A stretch of 64,000 nucleotides of DNA from Mycobacterium sp. BK086 (lineage in GTDB: Bacteria > Actinomycetota > Actinomycetes > Mycobacteriales > Mycobacteriaceae): positions 839,781 through 903,780 of the forward strand of contig SNWL01000005.1 of NCBI GenBank assembly GCA_004362315.1. The letters are read 5' to 3'. Under the pieces are notes generated by a model, which saw only the letters and a program-made list of their open reading frames with translations, searched no databases and had not been told where the DNA came from. The position numbers were made by a program, and so were the translations under genes. Positions within the stretch are counted from its first letter, which is position 1, and every line of letters begins with the position of its first letter. Of the stretch, positions 41,199 to 50,648 are shown in pieces.

Positions 41199-43115
41199 AT
41201 GTGCGGGATTTTCGCCACCATGACGCGCCAGGGGCTCGCTCCGGATCGACGAGATGCAGCCCTGAAACTCCTGGAGCATCGCGGCCCCGACGGCACGGGT
41301 ACCTGGACTTCGCATGACGGCCAGTGGACGCTCGGCCACACCCGGTTGTCGATCATCGGCCTGAACAACGGCACCCAGCCCATGACCAGTCCCGACGGCG
41401 CTGTCCACATGGTGGTCAACGGTGAGTTCTACGGCTACCGCGAGATCCGGGAACGCCTGCGCGCGAACGGCTATCGCTTCACCACTGACAGCGACAGCGA
41501 GATCGCATTGCATCTATATCACGAACTCGGAATGGAAGCGCCGCAACATCTTCGGGGTGAGTTCGCAGTGATCATCGCCGACGAACGCCAGCGCGCGATG
41601 TTCGCGATCCGCGACCGCTTCGGGGTCAAACCGCTCTACTACGCCGTGGTCAATGGCGAGGTGTTCTTCGCCTCGGAGATCAAAGCCCTTTTAGCACTTG
41701 GGGTGCCGGCCAGGTGGGACCTTGAAGGTGCCATCGGCGGGATCGGCAGATCGCACGAGAAGACGGATTTCGCCGGGATCAGCACGGTGCCGCCGGGCTG
41801 CTATGCGATCGCCCGCGACGGCGCAGTCCGCATCTATCCGTACTGGGATTGGGAGATCCCGACGGCCGAGGAGATGCGGACCGACCGTCGCACTGAAGCC
41901 GAGGTCGTGGCCGATTTCCGGGAAGCGCTGCGTGATTCCGTGCGGCAACGTCTGGTCGCCGACGTGGAGGTCGCGTCGTATCTGAGCGGGGGCATCGACT
42001 CGTGCGCGGTGCTCGGGCTGGCGCAGCAGGAGACGGCCCGCCCGATTCGCGCGTTCACGCTGACGTTTGAGAATCCCCTGTACGACGAGGCCAGGATCGC
42101 CGAAGCGCAGGCCAAACACGTTGGCGCGACATATCACCCGATCCCGATCACCGGCCGGGAGATCGCCGAGGCGTTCGGAGACGCGATCTGGCATGCCGAG
42201 ACACAGATGTTCAACGGCCACGGGGTGGCCAAGTATCTGCTGAGCCGTGCCGTGCGCGCGGCGGGTATCAAGGTGGTGTTCACCGGCGAGGGTTCCGACG
42301 AAATGCTGGGCGGCTATCCGTATTTCCGCGTCGATGCACTGAACGACGATGCGACGCTGAGCGCCGCCGAGCGTTCAGCGCAGCTCGATGAGATGCTCGG
42401 CACCAATGCGGCGACACGGGCATTCATGCTGCCGGAGCAAGTGAGTAGCCCCGAGATGCAGGCCATCGAACGTAGGCTCGGATGGTTGCCGGCAACGCTC
42501 AATATCAGTGCAGCCCAGACCAATAGCGTGGCCCCGCTGTTCCGCGACGACCTGCCGGCATGGGCTCTGGGGTATCAGCCGCTGGTGTCCGCACTGGATC
42601 GGTTACCGCTGGCCCAGCAGATCGCCGGGCGTGATCGTCTGAACCAGATGCTGTACGTCAATGCCAAGACCGTGATGCCGAACTTCATTCTGAACTATCT
42701 GGCAGATCGGATGGAGATGGCGCACTCCATCGAGGGGCGGGTGCCGTTCCTGGACCACCACGTCGCCGAAGCGGCCGCCCGGGTGCCGGTGGGCATGAAG
42801 GTCAAGGGGATTCGCGAGAAGCACGTGCTACGGGAGGCGACGAAGGACGTGCTGATCCCCGAGGTGTATGACCGCCAGAAGCATCCGTTCACGACTCCCC
42901 CGACGCGCAACCCCGACGATCCGATGCTGGGCTTCTACCGGGATACGTTCGCATCGCAGGCGGCCAAGGATCAACCGATCTACGACATGAAGAAGGTCAC
43001 GGCGGCGCTCGACAGCCTGCTCGATGTTCCCGACGATCAGCGCATCGCGGTCGAGGGTGGTCTGCAGCGCGCCGCGAGTGTTGTGGTGATGCATCAGCAG
43101 TTCTCGATGGCCTGA
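41199..43115 (+). CDS. asnB: Asparagine synthase (glutamine-hydrolysing) family protein
   Basis: A 638-residue class II glutamine amidotransferase/ATP-pyrophosphatase. The nucleophile Cys2 (MCGIFATM) and the glutaminase loops RLSIIGLNNG and NGEFYG are present. The PP-loop SGGIDS at residues 263-268 binds ATP. A downstream GEGSDEMLGGY and the YVNAKTVMPNFILNYLADRMEMAHSIEGRVPF stretch are typical of AsnB. The N-terminus differs from the mycobacterial AsnB/LtsA that amidates peptidoglycan, so this is a paralogue that may amidate another acid. AAGGAG lies 9 nt before the ATG. Tandem TTGACAGC repeats lie upstream. Confidence 0.9.
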   Translation: MCGIFATMTRQGLAPDRRDAALKLLEHRGPDGTGTWTSHDGQWTLGHTRLSIIGLNNGTQPMTSPDGAVHMVVNGEFYGYREIRERLRANGYRFTTDSDSEIALHLYHELGMEAPQHLRGEFAVIIADERQRAMFAIRDRFGVKPLYYAVVNGEVFFASEIKALLALGVPARWDLEGAIGGIGRSHEKTDFAGISTVPPGCYAIARDGAVRIYPYWDWEIPTAEEMRTDRRTEAEVVADFREALRDSVRQRLVADVEVASYLSGGIDSCAVLGLAQQETARPIRAFTLTFENPLYDEARIAEAQAKHVGATYHPIPITGREIAEAFGDAIWHAETQMFNGHGVAKYLLSRAVRAAGIKVVFTGEGSDEMLGGYPYFRVDALNDDATLSAAERSAQLDEMLGTNAATRAFMLPEQVSSPEMQAIERRLGWLPATLNISAAQTNSVAPLFRDDLPAWALGYQPLVSALDRLPLAQQIAGRDRLNQMLYVNAKTVMPNFILNYLADRMEMAHSIEGRVPFLDHHVAEAAARVPVGMKVKGIREKHVLREATKDVLIPEVYDRQKHPFTTPPTRNPDDPMLGFYRDTFASQAAKDQPIYDMKKVTAALDSLLDVPDDQRIAVEGGLQRAASVVVMHQQFSMA

Positions 43116-43730
43116 CTGCATCGTGCAACAGCACGCCATTGAGACACACGTTCGCCCGATGCTGCGTCTTGAGACCTGGCCGTACCGTTTCTCCATACGT
43201 CACAAAGCCCGCAGCCGCCGCCGCTGTCAGGTTGGAGTCCTCTGCCTTGGCAACGGCACGGCGGCCCCGGATACGTCGACAGATACCGATTGCATCAGGC
43301 TCGCCCAATCCGACTGACCGCCGGCAATCGAGGCATCGGTGGTGGCGTATGTTCCCGATCTTTCAGCCATAACTGCAATTGTTATTTCGGCAATTTCGCA
43401 CCAGAGCCGGGTTGAGCTTTCACGCGTATCTAACAACTCCCGCCTTTGCTCCTTTCAGATTCGTGATTCAAGAGCCTGACGGGCATCGGCTGAGATGGGC
43501 GGTACGCAAACACTGGGTGTGCTCGCCAAAAGGCTTCCGCCGTTGGCGCAAGTCACCATTCCGTTTGTGGAACCTGCCTCCACATGGGCGCTTTCAAGCC
43601 CGAACAAATTCAAAATCGTAGCCTCATGAATACCATTAGTAACTTTTGACTCAGTATTAACTTGACCTCCCGCCGAGAGCAATTCCAGGGTAACTTTCTT
43701 CGAAGTATTTCCAGCTCAGCGGGGGTAGTT
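43116..43730. other. Gene-poor region, lower G+C, two weak minus-strand ORFs
   Basis: This 615-nt stretch has no supported gene. Its second half (about 43370-43730) is visibly richer in A+T than the window average. The minus strand carries two short frames (43682-43455 and 43436-43227). Each has a TTG start and a purine-rich site upstream of it or in its 5' end; the second ends near TYATTDASIAGGQSDWASLMQ. They could be a decayed pair of small genes. The promoter of the CDGP-domain gene must lie at the right edge. Confidence 0.5.
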
Positions 43731-44123
43731 ATGAAAGCAAAATTAGCTGTCATTGCCATGTTGGGTGCCGCTGCGAGCATCACATGGATGCCGCAGGCAA
43801 ACGCCGATGTTCAACCAGGCTGCCAAAACGATCGTTGGGGATTCCTCGGCACTCAAACGCGAACTATCTGCGACGGGCCGCAATCGCCCGACGGCAGTTG
43901 GGTGCGGTATCGCATTGTCTGGATTCCGGCACATAACGTGCCGATCAGCACGAGCTGCGGCTCCTACAGTTGCACCACGAGCGGCGGCTACTTCCAGGAC
44001 GAGCAGGTCTTCGAAAAGGTGAAATATCCGGTTACACCCGACACCGTCGTGCCAGGTGAACCCGGCTGGCTGCCACCGACCTACACCGATGCAGGCGGTT
44101 TCACCCCGGTGAATTTCAACTAA
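43731..44123 (+). CDS. Secreted CDGP-domain protein
   Basis: A 130-residue exported protein. The signal peptide (KAKLAVIAMLGAAASITWMPQANA) is cleaved before DVQPG. The mature domain has the ICDGP motif after GFLGTQTRT, the SCGSYSCTTSGGYF cysteine cluster and the VPGEPGWLPPTY tail. This is the mycobacterial CDGP-domain family of short exported proteins of unknown function. Four cysteines are consistent with disulfide bonds outside the membrane. A GGGGG stretch 5 nt before the ATG may serve as a ribosome-binding site. Confidence 0.82.
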   Translation: MKAKLAVIAMLGAAASITWMPQANADVQPGCQNDRWGFLGTQTRTICDGPQSPDGSWVRYRIVWIPAHNVPISTSCGSYSCTTSGGYFQDEQVFEKVKYPVTPDTVVPGEPGWLPPTYTDAGGFTPVNFN

Positions 44124-44243
44124 CGGCGTCCCAATAGGACCGCTATGCGGCGGGCGCTTGTTTGCACATGCCCGCTCGCAGACGCTGCGTAGCCCAACGG
44201 GCATAGGGCATACCCACCGCGGGGTCACAACTCCCCGCCCATG

Positions 44244-44280
44244 AAAAAACTCGCTCGGCTTACGCCGGCGAGTTTCTTTT
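44244..44280. terminator. Bidirectional intrinsic terminator after tRNA-Pro
   Basis: The arms ACTCGC and GCGAGT, extended by inner CGGC/GCCG pairing, are flanked by A-runs on one side and T-runs on the other. On the minus strand it ends the tRNA-Pro transcript with TTTTTTC; on the plus strand it could stop transcription from the CDGP gene. A second hairpin GCGGGG/CCCCGC lies at 44219-44238. Confidence 0.75.
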
Positions 44281-44282
44281 CA

Positions 44283-44359
<77 letters not shown>

Positions 44360-44436
44360 TTGCCCCCGACTGACGTCGGCAGCAGCGTCGAAAGCCTACC
44401 GCAGGCCCCGGTGCGGACCCGAATCGGCCACACCTG

Positions 44437-45222
44437 TCACACCGTCAACAGCCGATACAGCCCGATGAGCCCCACCACCACGATCACCGCGCGCAGCACG
44501 TTCGGGGACAGCCGCCGTCCGTAGTGCGCGCCCAGCCACCCACCGATCAGCGATCCGGCGGCGATCAGCCCGGCCGCCTCCCAGCTCACCCGGTCGAACG
44601 CCACCACCGTGTAGCCGACCGCCGCGACAATGTTCACCAGCAGCGACAGCAGGTTCTTGGCCGCATTCATCCGCTGCATGTCCTCGGGCAGCAGCGCCCC
44701 CATCACCCCGATCAGCAGGATCCCTTGCGCCGCGGTGAAGTAGCCGCCGTAGATCCCGACCGCGAACGTGCCCAACACCAGCGCCGCCATCCGCTTCGGC
44801 GACACATGCTCGGCCGACCGCCCGGCCGCCTCGGCACGTGCCCGCGCGTACGCCTGAATCCGCGGCCCGATCACCACCAACACCAGCGCGCCGATCAGCA
44901 GCACCGGCACGATCTGGGTGAACACCTTCTCCGGCAGATGCAGCAGCAGAAACGCCCCGATCGCCGCCCCGATCAGCGAGGCCGGGATCTGCCAGCGCAG
45001 CCGATCCCCTTGCCCGCCGAGTTCCTTGCGATACCCCCAGGTCCCCGACACCCCGCCGGCCACCAGGCCGATCGCGTTCGACATCGTTGCCGTCACCGGC
45101 GGGAAGCCCAGCGCCACCAGCGTCGGAAACGTGATCAGCGTGCCCGACCCGACCAGAGCGTTGATCGCGCCAGCCCCCATCCCGGCCAAGGCGATCACGA
45201 TCATGTGGGTAACAGACACCAC
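44437..45222 (-). CDS. TauE/SafE family sulfite exporter-like permease
   Basis: A 261-residue membrane protein with about 8 TM helices. Both half-repeats of the TauE/SafE family carry the signature (GMGAGAINALVGSGTLITFPTLVALGFPP at the start; GIYGGYFTAAQGILLIGVMGALLP in the second half). These permeases export sulfite, sulfoacetate or other organosulfur anions; the substrate is not decidable here. It begins with GTG 45222 (a second GTG follows) and is divergent from the nitroreductase gene, with a 63-nt gap. Confidence 0.87.
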   Translation of the reverse strand: MVSVTHMIVIALAGMGAGAINALVGSGTLITFPTLVALGFPPVTATMSNAIGLVAGGVSGTWGYRKELGGQGDRLRWQIPASLIGAAIGAFLLLHLPEKVFTQIVPVLLIGALVLVVIGPRIQAYARARAEAAGRSAEHVSPKRMAALVLGTFAVGIYGGYFTAAQGILLIGVMGALLPEDMQRMNAAKNLLSLLVNIVAAVGYTVVAFDRVSWEAAGLIAAGSLIGGWLGAHYGRRLSPNVLRAVIVVVGLIGLYRLLTV

Positions 45223-45271
45223 GAAACCCTACCGAGACAGCCTGATTGCTCCGCACAGGCCGGAAGACCAA

Positions 45272-45277
45272 TAACCT
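45272..45277 (+). promoter_or_regulatory. -10 box TAACCT, leaderless start
   Basis: TAACCT ends 8 nt before ATG 45286 of the nitroreductase gene. There is no Shine-Dalgarno. Confidence 0.4.
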
Positions 45278-45285
45278 CAAACCCT

Positions 45286-45969
45286 ATGAGCGACATTCCG
45301 ACCACCGACGAGGCGCTGGCCGCCCTGAGCATGCCCCTGCTCGACGCGATGATGACCCAACGTGCCATCCGCCGCGTGAAACCCGACCCGGTCGACGACG
45401 CGATCGTCGTCAAATGCATCGAACTCGCGCTGCGAGCCCCCACCGGATCCAACGGCCAAAACTGGGAATTCATCGTCGTCAGGGATCAGCGCGTCAAGGA
45501 CAAGCTGGGCAAGCGCTACCGCCAGGGCTGGTCGCTTTACGGCGCCATGGGTGAGCGGATGGCCGCCGGCGACGAGTCGATGCTGAAGATCCTGAAGTCG
45601 GTCAAATGGCAGGTCGAGCACTTCAGCGAGATCCCGGTGCTGGTCATCCCCTGCCTGCGCGGCGGAATGCGACTGCCCTATGTGCCGACGCCGTTCGTCG
45701 GCGAGTCGTCGTTCTTCGGGTCGATCTATCCCAGCGTGCAGAACCTGCTGCTCGCAGCCCGCGCGATGGGCCTTGGTGCATCGCTGATCACCATGCCGTT
45801 GTGGAGCGTGACATCGGCGCGCAAGACGCTCGGCCTACCGCTGTCGGTGACCCCGGTCTGCGTGGTTCCCCTCGGTTGGCCGAAGGGGCGCTACGGCCCG
45901 ACCACCCGCAAGCCGGTCGAAGACGTCGTGCACCTCGACTCGTACGGAAAGCGGTGGCTCAAGGCCTAG
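45286..45969 (+). CDS. Nitroreductase family protein
   Basis: A 227-residue FMN-dependent oxidoreductase. The start TQRAIRRVKPDPVDDAIV is the FMN phosphate-binding arm, followed by LRAPTGSNGQNWEFIVV, and SIYPSVQNLLLAARAMGLGASLITMPL is the core helix. The C-terminal GWPKGRYGPTTRKPVEDVV is typical. It may reduce nitro or quinone compounds or act on F420-like cofactors. Its stop shares CTAG with the stop of the converging secreted-protein gene. Confidence 0.88.
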   Translation: MSDIPTTDEALAALSMPLLDAMMTQRAIRRVKPDPVDDAIVVKCIELALRAPTGSNGQNWEFIVVRDQRVKDKLGKRYRQGWSLYGAMGERMAAGDESMLKILKSVKWQVEHFSEIPVLVIPCLRGGMRLPYVPTPFVGESSFFGSIYPSVQNLLLAARAMGLGASLITMPLWSVTSARKTLGLPLSVTPVCVVPLGWPKGRYGPTTRKPVEDVVHLDSYGKRWLKA

Positions 45970-46268
45970 CGGTGTCCGCCGCTGCCCGGTCCGCCACCGG
46001 CCGGGCCGCCGCCGTGATCGCCACCGTTCCAGCCGGGTTCGGCCACCTCGGCTTCGGTCAGCACGTCACTGGTGTCGGGAATGACTGACGGCGCGCAGTT
46101 CATCGAGAAGCTGTCCTCGGTGTCGGTCTCCTGGCAAGCCAGCACCCGCGGCGCAGCGCCGTCGAACGCACCGCTGAACGCGGCGACCGCGGGCGCCGCG
46201 GCGATCATCAAGCCGGCGATCCCATAAACCAGACGCCGGGTGGGAAGCGAAGACGCAGCAAACTCCAT
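45966..46268 (-). CDS. Small membrane-anchored or secreted protein
   Basis: A 100-residue protein with an N-terminal hydrophobic signal (RLVYGIAGLMIAAAPAVAA), a mature part with two cysteines (VLACQETD, SMNCAPSV) and a Gly/His-rich tail (GGDHGGGPAGGGPGSGGH). No family is recognised. The tail could bind metal; this is speculative. ATG 46268 is chosen because a TAGATT -10 box lies 7 nt upstream. It precedes the der gene on the same strand but is 3' of it, so it is not in that operon's start. Confidence 0.68.
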   Translation of the reverse strand: MEFAASSLPTRRLVYGIAGLMIAAAPAVAAFSGAFDGAAPRVLACQETDTEDSFSMNCAPSVIPDTSDVLTEAEVAEPGWNGGDHGGGPAGGGPGSGGHR

Positions 46269-46275
46269 AGCTGGC

Positions 46276-46281
46276 AATCTA
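46276..46281 (-). promoter_or_regulatory. -10 box TAGATT, leaderless start
   Basis: On the minus strand TAGATT ends 7 nt before ATG 46268. There is no Shine-Dalgarno. Confidence 0.5.
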
Positions 46282-46318
46282 CTGGGCGGAAGCCGTGAAA
46301 TCGCGGCAAACCCGCCGA

Positions 46319-47725
46319 TTAACGCGGCTTGAGCTTGCGTTTTTCCCGGACCCGGACGTTGATCCGGATCGGACTGCCCTCGAAACCGAACGTCTCACGT
46401 AGCCGGCGCTCCAGGAATCGCCGATAACCGGCCTCCAGAAAACCGCTGGTGAACAGCACAAACGTCGGCGGACGCGAGGTGGCCTGGGTGGCGAACAGGA
46501 TGCGCGGCTGCTTTCCGCCGCGCACCGGCGGCGGCGTGGCCGCGACGACTTCCTTGATCCACGTATTCAACTGGCCGGTGGAGATGCGGGCGTCCCAGGA
46601 TGCCAGCGAGGTCTCCATCGCGGGCACCAGCTTCTGCACCGCGCGCCCGCTCTTCGCCGAGATGTTCACCCGCGGCGCCCACTGCAGCTGGGCCAGCTCG
46701 CGGTCGATCTCCCGGTCCAGCAGGTAGCGCCGGTCCTCGTCGACGAGATCCCATTTGTTGAATGCCAGCACCAGCGCCCGGCCCGCCTCGATCACCATCG
46801 AAAGCACCCGCTGGTCCTGTTCGGTCAGTGGCTGCGACGCGTCGATCAACACGACCACCACCTCGGCGGCGTCGATCGCGCTGTGCGTGCGCACCGAGGC
46901 GTAGAACTCATGGCCGCTGGCTTGCCCGACCCGCCGGCGTAATCCTGCGGTATCGACGAAACGCCATGTCTTGCCGCCCAATTCGATCAGCGAGTCGACG
47001 GGGTCCACTGTGGTGCCCGCGACATCGTGCACCACCGAGCGCTCGGCACCCACCAGCCGGTTCAGCAGCGAGCTCTTGCCGACATTCGGCTTGCCCACCA
47101 GCGCCACGCGCCGCGGGCCACCCGGTCCAGGCGTGACCTCGGACGCCGCGGGCAGCGCGGCAATCAGCTCGTCGAGCAGATCGGCGACCCCGCGACCGTG
47201 CATGGCGCTGATCGGGTGCGGCTCCCCCAACCCTAGCGACCACAGTGCCGCGGCATCGGCCTCGCCCTTCTCGTTGTCAACCTTGTTGGCCGCCAAGAAC
47301 ACTGGCTTGCCCGACCGGCGCAGGATTCGCGCGGCCGCCTCGTCGCCGGACGTGGCTCCGACGGTGGCGTCCACCACCAGGATGATCGCGTCCGCGGTCT
47401 GCATCGCCACCGAGGCCTGGTCGGCCACCAGCTGTTGCAGACCTTTGGCGTCGGGCTCCCACCCGCCGGTGTCCTGCACGACGAACCGCCGCCCGATCCA
47501 GGACGCGTCGTAGGACACTCGGTCGCGGGTCACCCCCGGCAGGTCTTGGACGACGGCTTCGCGCCGGCCCAGGATCCGGTTCACCAACGTCGACTTGCCG
47601 ACGTTGGGGCGTCCGACAATCGCGACGACCGGTGGCGGCGCGAACGCTTCACCGTCCTCGCCCTCGAATCCGTCGTCGGTGAGTTCCCAGTCGCTTTCGT
47701 CGGACCAGGTGCCGTCTTCGCTCAT
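46319..47725 (-). CDS. der: Ribosome-biogenesis GTPase Der
   Basis: A 468-residue protein with two tandem GTPase domains, which defines Der (EngA); it is needed for 50S subunit assembly. G1 motifs are GRPNVGKST (about residue 38) and GKPNVGKSS (about residue 211). G3 DTGGW and DTAGL, G4 NKVD and NKWD, and a C-terminal KH-like domain ([30 protein letters not shown]) follow. The N-terminal ~30 acidic residues are a mycobacterial addition. The ATG overlaps the cmk stop by 4 nt. It is the last gene of the conserved minus-strand block. Confidence 0.96.
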   Translation of the reverse strand: MSEDGTWSDESDWELTDDGFEGEDGEAFAPPPVVAIVGRPNVGKSTLVNRILGRREAVVQDLPGVTRDRVSYDASWIGRRFVVQDTGGWEPDAKGLQQLVADQASVAMQTADAIILVVDATVGATSGDEAAARILRRSGKPVFLAANKVDNEKGEADAAALWSLGLGEPHPISAMHGRGVADLLDELIAALPAASEVTPGPGGPRRVALVGKPNVGKSSLLNRLVGAERSVVHDVAGTTVDPVDSLIELGGKTWRFVDTAGLRRRVGQASGHEFYASVRTHSAIDAAEVVVVLIDASQPLTEQDQRVLSMVIEAGRALVLAFNKWDLVDEDRRYLLDREIDRELAQLQWAPRVNISAKSGRAVQKLVPAMETSLASWDARISTGQLNTWIKEVVAATPPPVRGGKQPRILFATQATSRPPTFVLFTSGFLEAGYRRFLERRLRETFGFEGSPIRINVRVREKRKLKPR

Positions 47726-48402
47726 CGCACTGCCCCACTTCGCTGTTCGACCAACTGCAGCAGGTGGGCCACCACTTCGGCTTCGGTCATGTCACTGGTA
47801 TCGACGATCACCGCGTCGTCGGCCGGGCGCAGTGGCGACACCGCACGGGTGGAATCCAGGTGATCGCGGCGCCGCACATCGGCCAGGACGGTCTCGTATT
47901 CGTCGGGCAGTCCGGCAGCGACGTTCTGGTCGTTGCGTCGCCGGGCTCGGGTCTCGGCCGAGGCGGTCAGGAAGATCTTCACGTCCGCGTCCGGCAGCAC
48001 GACAGTGCCGATATCGCGGCCCTCGACAACGACATTGTCTGGGCCCGAGGCCAATTCCTGCTGCAATGCCACCAGTCGGGCACGAACCTGCGGGACCGCC
48101 GACACCGCCGACACGGCGCGAGTCACCTCGTCACCGCGAATCTCGTCCGAAACATCTTCGCCGCCGAGGTAAGCGCGATTGGAGTTCGGGTCGTAGCCGA
48201 CCGACAGCGGCACATCGGCAACGGCCGCAATCGCCTCCGGATCGGTCAGGTCGATGTCCGCGCGCAGCATAGACAGCGTCACGATGCGGTACATCGCCCC
48301 GGTGTCCAAGTAGTGGGCGTTCAGTGCGCGCGCCAATCCCCTTGATACCGAGGATTTTCCAGTCCCGGCCGGCCCGTCGACCGCGACGACTACACCCCTC
48401 AC
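47722..48402 (-). CDS. cmk: Cytidylate kinase
   Basis: A 226-residue nucleoside monophosphate kinase that phosphorylates CMP and dCMP. The P-loop [16 protein letters not shown] (residues 8-23), the CMP-binding [13 protein letters not shown] and [29 protein letters not shown] are all intact. It overlaps rluB at the start (GTGA) and der at the end (ATGA). Cytosolic. Confidence 0.96.
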   Translation of the reverse strand: MRGVVVAVDGPAGTGKSSVSRGLARALNAHYLDTGAMYRIVTLSMLRADIDLTDPEAIAAVADVPLSVGYDPNSNRAYLGGEDVSDEIRGDEVTRAVSAVSAVPQVRARLVALQQELASGPDNVVVEGRDIGTVVLPDADVKIFLTASAETRARRRNDQNVAAGLPDEYETVLADVRRRDHLDSTRAVSPLRPADDAVIVDTSDMTEAEVVAHLLQLVEQRSGAVR

Positions 48403-49142
48403 AGACCTACCGCCTTGTACAAATCCCCAACTTCCTTGCGGGTCAGCGCGCGGATGCTGCCCGGCCGCTGCTCACCGAGAGCCACCTCACCGATATTGGT
48501 GCGAACCAGCCCCTCCACCGGGAAGCCCGCCGCCGCCAGCAGTCGGCGCACGATGTGCTTGCGGCCCTCGTGCAGTGTCACTCGCACCAACGTCTTGCCC
48601 GGCACCGCGTCGACCACCGCGAAGTCGTCGACCGCGGCCGGGCCGTCGTCCAGCTCGATACCTGCCCGCAGCGTCTTACCCAAACCCCTTGGCACGGAGC
48701 CGGTTACCGTCGCCAGGTAGGTCTTGGGCACCTCGAACGACGGATGCATCAGCCGATGCGCCAGCTCGCCGTCGTTGGTCAGCAGCAGCAGACCCTCGGT
48801 GTCGGCGTCCAGCCGCCCGACATGAAACAGGTTCTTGTTGCCGCGCACCCGATGCTCCACCAGATCGCCGACACACGGCCGGCCGCGGTCGTCCGACATC
48901 GTCGAATGCATCCCGAGGGGCTTGTTGATCGCCAGATACATCATCGTGTCGTCCACGATGATCCGCGTTCCGTCGACCCGAATATCGCTGCGGGACGGAT
49001 CAACTCGAGTACCCAGCTCGGTGACGATCCGCCCGTCGACCTCGACCCGACCGTCGGTGATCATCCGTTCGGCCACCCGTCGCGAGGCGACTCCCGCCTG
49101 CGACAGGACCTTCTGCAGCCGCACTCCTTCTGGCTCAGGCAT
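48399..49142 (-). CDS. rluB: 23S rRNA pseudouridine synthase RluB
   Basis: A 247-residue RsuA/RluB-type pseudouridine synthase. The N-terminal S4 RNA-binding domain ([22 protein letters not shown]) is followed by the catalytic [17 protein letters not shown] motif with the nucleophilic Asp. The ATG at 49142 overlaps the scpB end by 8 nt. It modifies the 23S rRNA peptidyl-transferase region by homology to RluB. Cytosolic. Confidence 0.94.
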   Translation of the reverse strand: MPEPEGVRLQKVLSQAGVASRRVAERMITDGRVEVDGRIVTELGTRVDPSRSDIRVDGTRIIVDDTMMYLAINKPLGMHSTMSDDRGRPCVGDLVEHRVRGNKNLFHVGRLDADTEGLLLLTNDGELAHRLMHPSFEVPKTYLATVTGSVPRGLGKTLRAGIELDDGPAAVDDFAVVDAVPGKTLVRVTLHEGRKHIVRRLLAAAGFPVEGLVRTNIGEVALGEQRPGSIRALTRKEVGDLYKAVGL

Positions 49143-49830
49143 CGGTGTCCACATCAAAGGCGATCTTCTGATCGGCAGCGCCGCCACCGGAGAGCTTGGC
49201 GAAACGCGGTTCGTCGTCCAGGTTTTCACTGATGTCATCGATTACATCGACGTCGGGCAGCAGCGGCGCGATATCGGGAAGATCGGTCAGCGACGACAGT
49301 CCGAGGCGCTCGAGGAACAGCTCGGTGGTCGCGAATGTCGTTGCGCCGGTGTCCTCGTCGGTGCCGGCCTCGGTGATCAGCCCGCGGGCCACCAACGTCC
49401 GGATCACCGCGTCGACGTTGACACCGCGCACCGCGCTGACCCGCGCCCGGGTGACCGGCTGCCGATAGGCCACCACGGCCAGCGTCTCGAGTGCTGCCCG
49501 GGTGAGCTTGGAGCGCGACCCGTCCAGCAGCAGCCGCTCCACGTACGGCGCCAGCCGCGCGCGGGTGTACATCCGCCAGCCGCCACCGGCTTCGCGCAGG
49601 TCGATACCGCTGTCGCGGGCCGCCAATTCGGAGGCCATCACTTCGAGCTTGGCCGTGATGCGATACACCGGCTGCTCGGTCACCGACGCCAGGGTCTCGG
49701 CGTTGACCGGGGTATCGACCACCAGCAGCAGCGCCTCCAGCACACGACCCAGTTCGTCGTCGTCCAGATCTGCGTGGGCGACGTCGATATCCAGGTCCAC
49801 GTCGGATACTTCGCCTACGTCATCGGTCAT
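49135..49830 (-). CDS. scpB: Segregation and condensation protein B
   Basis: A 231-residue kleisin-associated protein with the two winged-helix domains of ScpB (ELGRVLEALLLVVDTPVNAETLA and LTRAALETLAVVAYRQPVTRARVSAVRGVNVDAVIRTLVARGLI). It works with ScpA and SMC in chromosome compaction and segregation. The ATG at 49830 overlaps the scpA stop (ATGA). The C-terminus is acidic, as in mycobacterial ScpB. Confidence 0.95.
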   Translation of the reverse strand: MTDDVGEVSDVDLDIDVAHADLDDDELGRVLEALLLVVDTPVNAETLASVTEQPVYRITAKLEVMASELAARDSGIDLREAGGGWRMYTRARLAPYVERLLLDGSRSKLTRAALETLAVVAYRQPVTRARVSAVRGVNVDAVIRTLVARGLITEAGTDEDTGATTFATTELFLERLGLSSLTDLPDIAPLLPDVDVIDDISENLDDEPRFAKLSGGGAADQKIAFDVDTDA

Positions 49831-50648
49831 GGTTGGTTCTGCTCTTCTTCCCACTCGGCTTTGACCAGCTCATCGTCTACCTGCCGGTCCCCGGTCCACG
49901 AAACCTGGAGCACACCAAGCGGTTCTAACTGCTCAAATGCTACCGTCCTGGCCCGGTACAGTTCGAGCAGCGCCAGGAAGCGCCCGACGATCTGGATCGG
50001 CTCGTCACAGTCGGCGACCAGCTCCTTGAACGACGCCCACTGCCCCACCCCGCGTGCCGAGAGGAACTCCAGCAGCCGCTCGGCCTGCTCGGGCACCGAG
50101 ACGCCTGGGTTGTGCAGATGGTCGGTGCGCACGGCAGGCACCGGTCTTGGGGTGAACGCGGCGGCCGCGATCTCGGCGAAGCTGACGGCGTCGACACCCA
50201 GCATGACCTCGGGAAGCAGGTCGGAAAACCGGTCCTCCAGCGCAACGGCGCGCGGGTAGCTCCGCAGCGCCGCCGCCTCCAGTTCCGCGAACATCTCGGC
50301 GACATGCTTGAACGCGCGGTACTGCAGCAGCCGCGCGAACAACAGATCGCGCACCTCCAGCAGCGCGAGATCTTCCTCGTCCTGCACCTCGCCGGCAGGC
50401 AGCAACCGGGCGGCTTTGAGATCGAGAAGAGTGGCGGCAATCACCAAAAACGTGGTGGTTTCATCGAGCTCGAGCTCGGGCCCGATCTCTTTGGTGTAGG
50501 CGATGAACTCGTCGGTCACCTGATGCAGCGCGACCTCGGTCACATCGAGGCGGTGGGCGAAGATCAGCTGCAACAGCAGATCGAACGGACCCTCGAAGTT
50601 GGTCAGCCTGACTCGGAAGCCCTTTTCGGGCGCCGGCTGTTCGGTCAC
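49827..50648 (-). CDS. scpA: Segregation and condensation protein A
   Basis: A 273-residue kleisin. The N-terminal SMC-head contact region (RLTNFEGPFDLLLQLIFAHRLDVTEVALHQV) is the family hallmark. The middle has LLDLKAARLLP and the C-terminus a winged-helix part (QIVGRFLALLELYRARTVAFEQLEPLGVLQV). It bridges the two SMC heads. Coupled to parA upstream and scpB downstream by 4-nt overlaps. Confidence 0.96.
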   Translation of the reverse strand: MTEQPAPEKGFRVRLTNFEGPFDLLLQLIFAHRLDVTEVALHQVTDEFIAYTKEIGPELELDETTTFLVIAATLLDLKAARLLPAGEVQDEEDLALLEVRDLLFARLLQYRAFKHVAEMFAELEAAALRSYPRAVALEDRFSDLLPEVMLGVDAVSFAEIAAAAFTPRPVPAVRTDHLHNPGVSVPEQAERLLEFLSARGVGQWASFKELVADCDEPIQIVGRFLALLELYRARTVAFEQLEPLGVLQVSWTGDRQVDDELVKAEWEEEQNQP

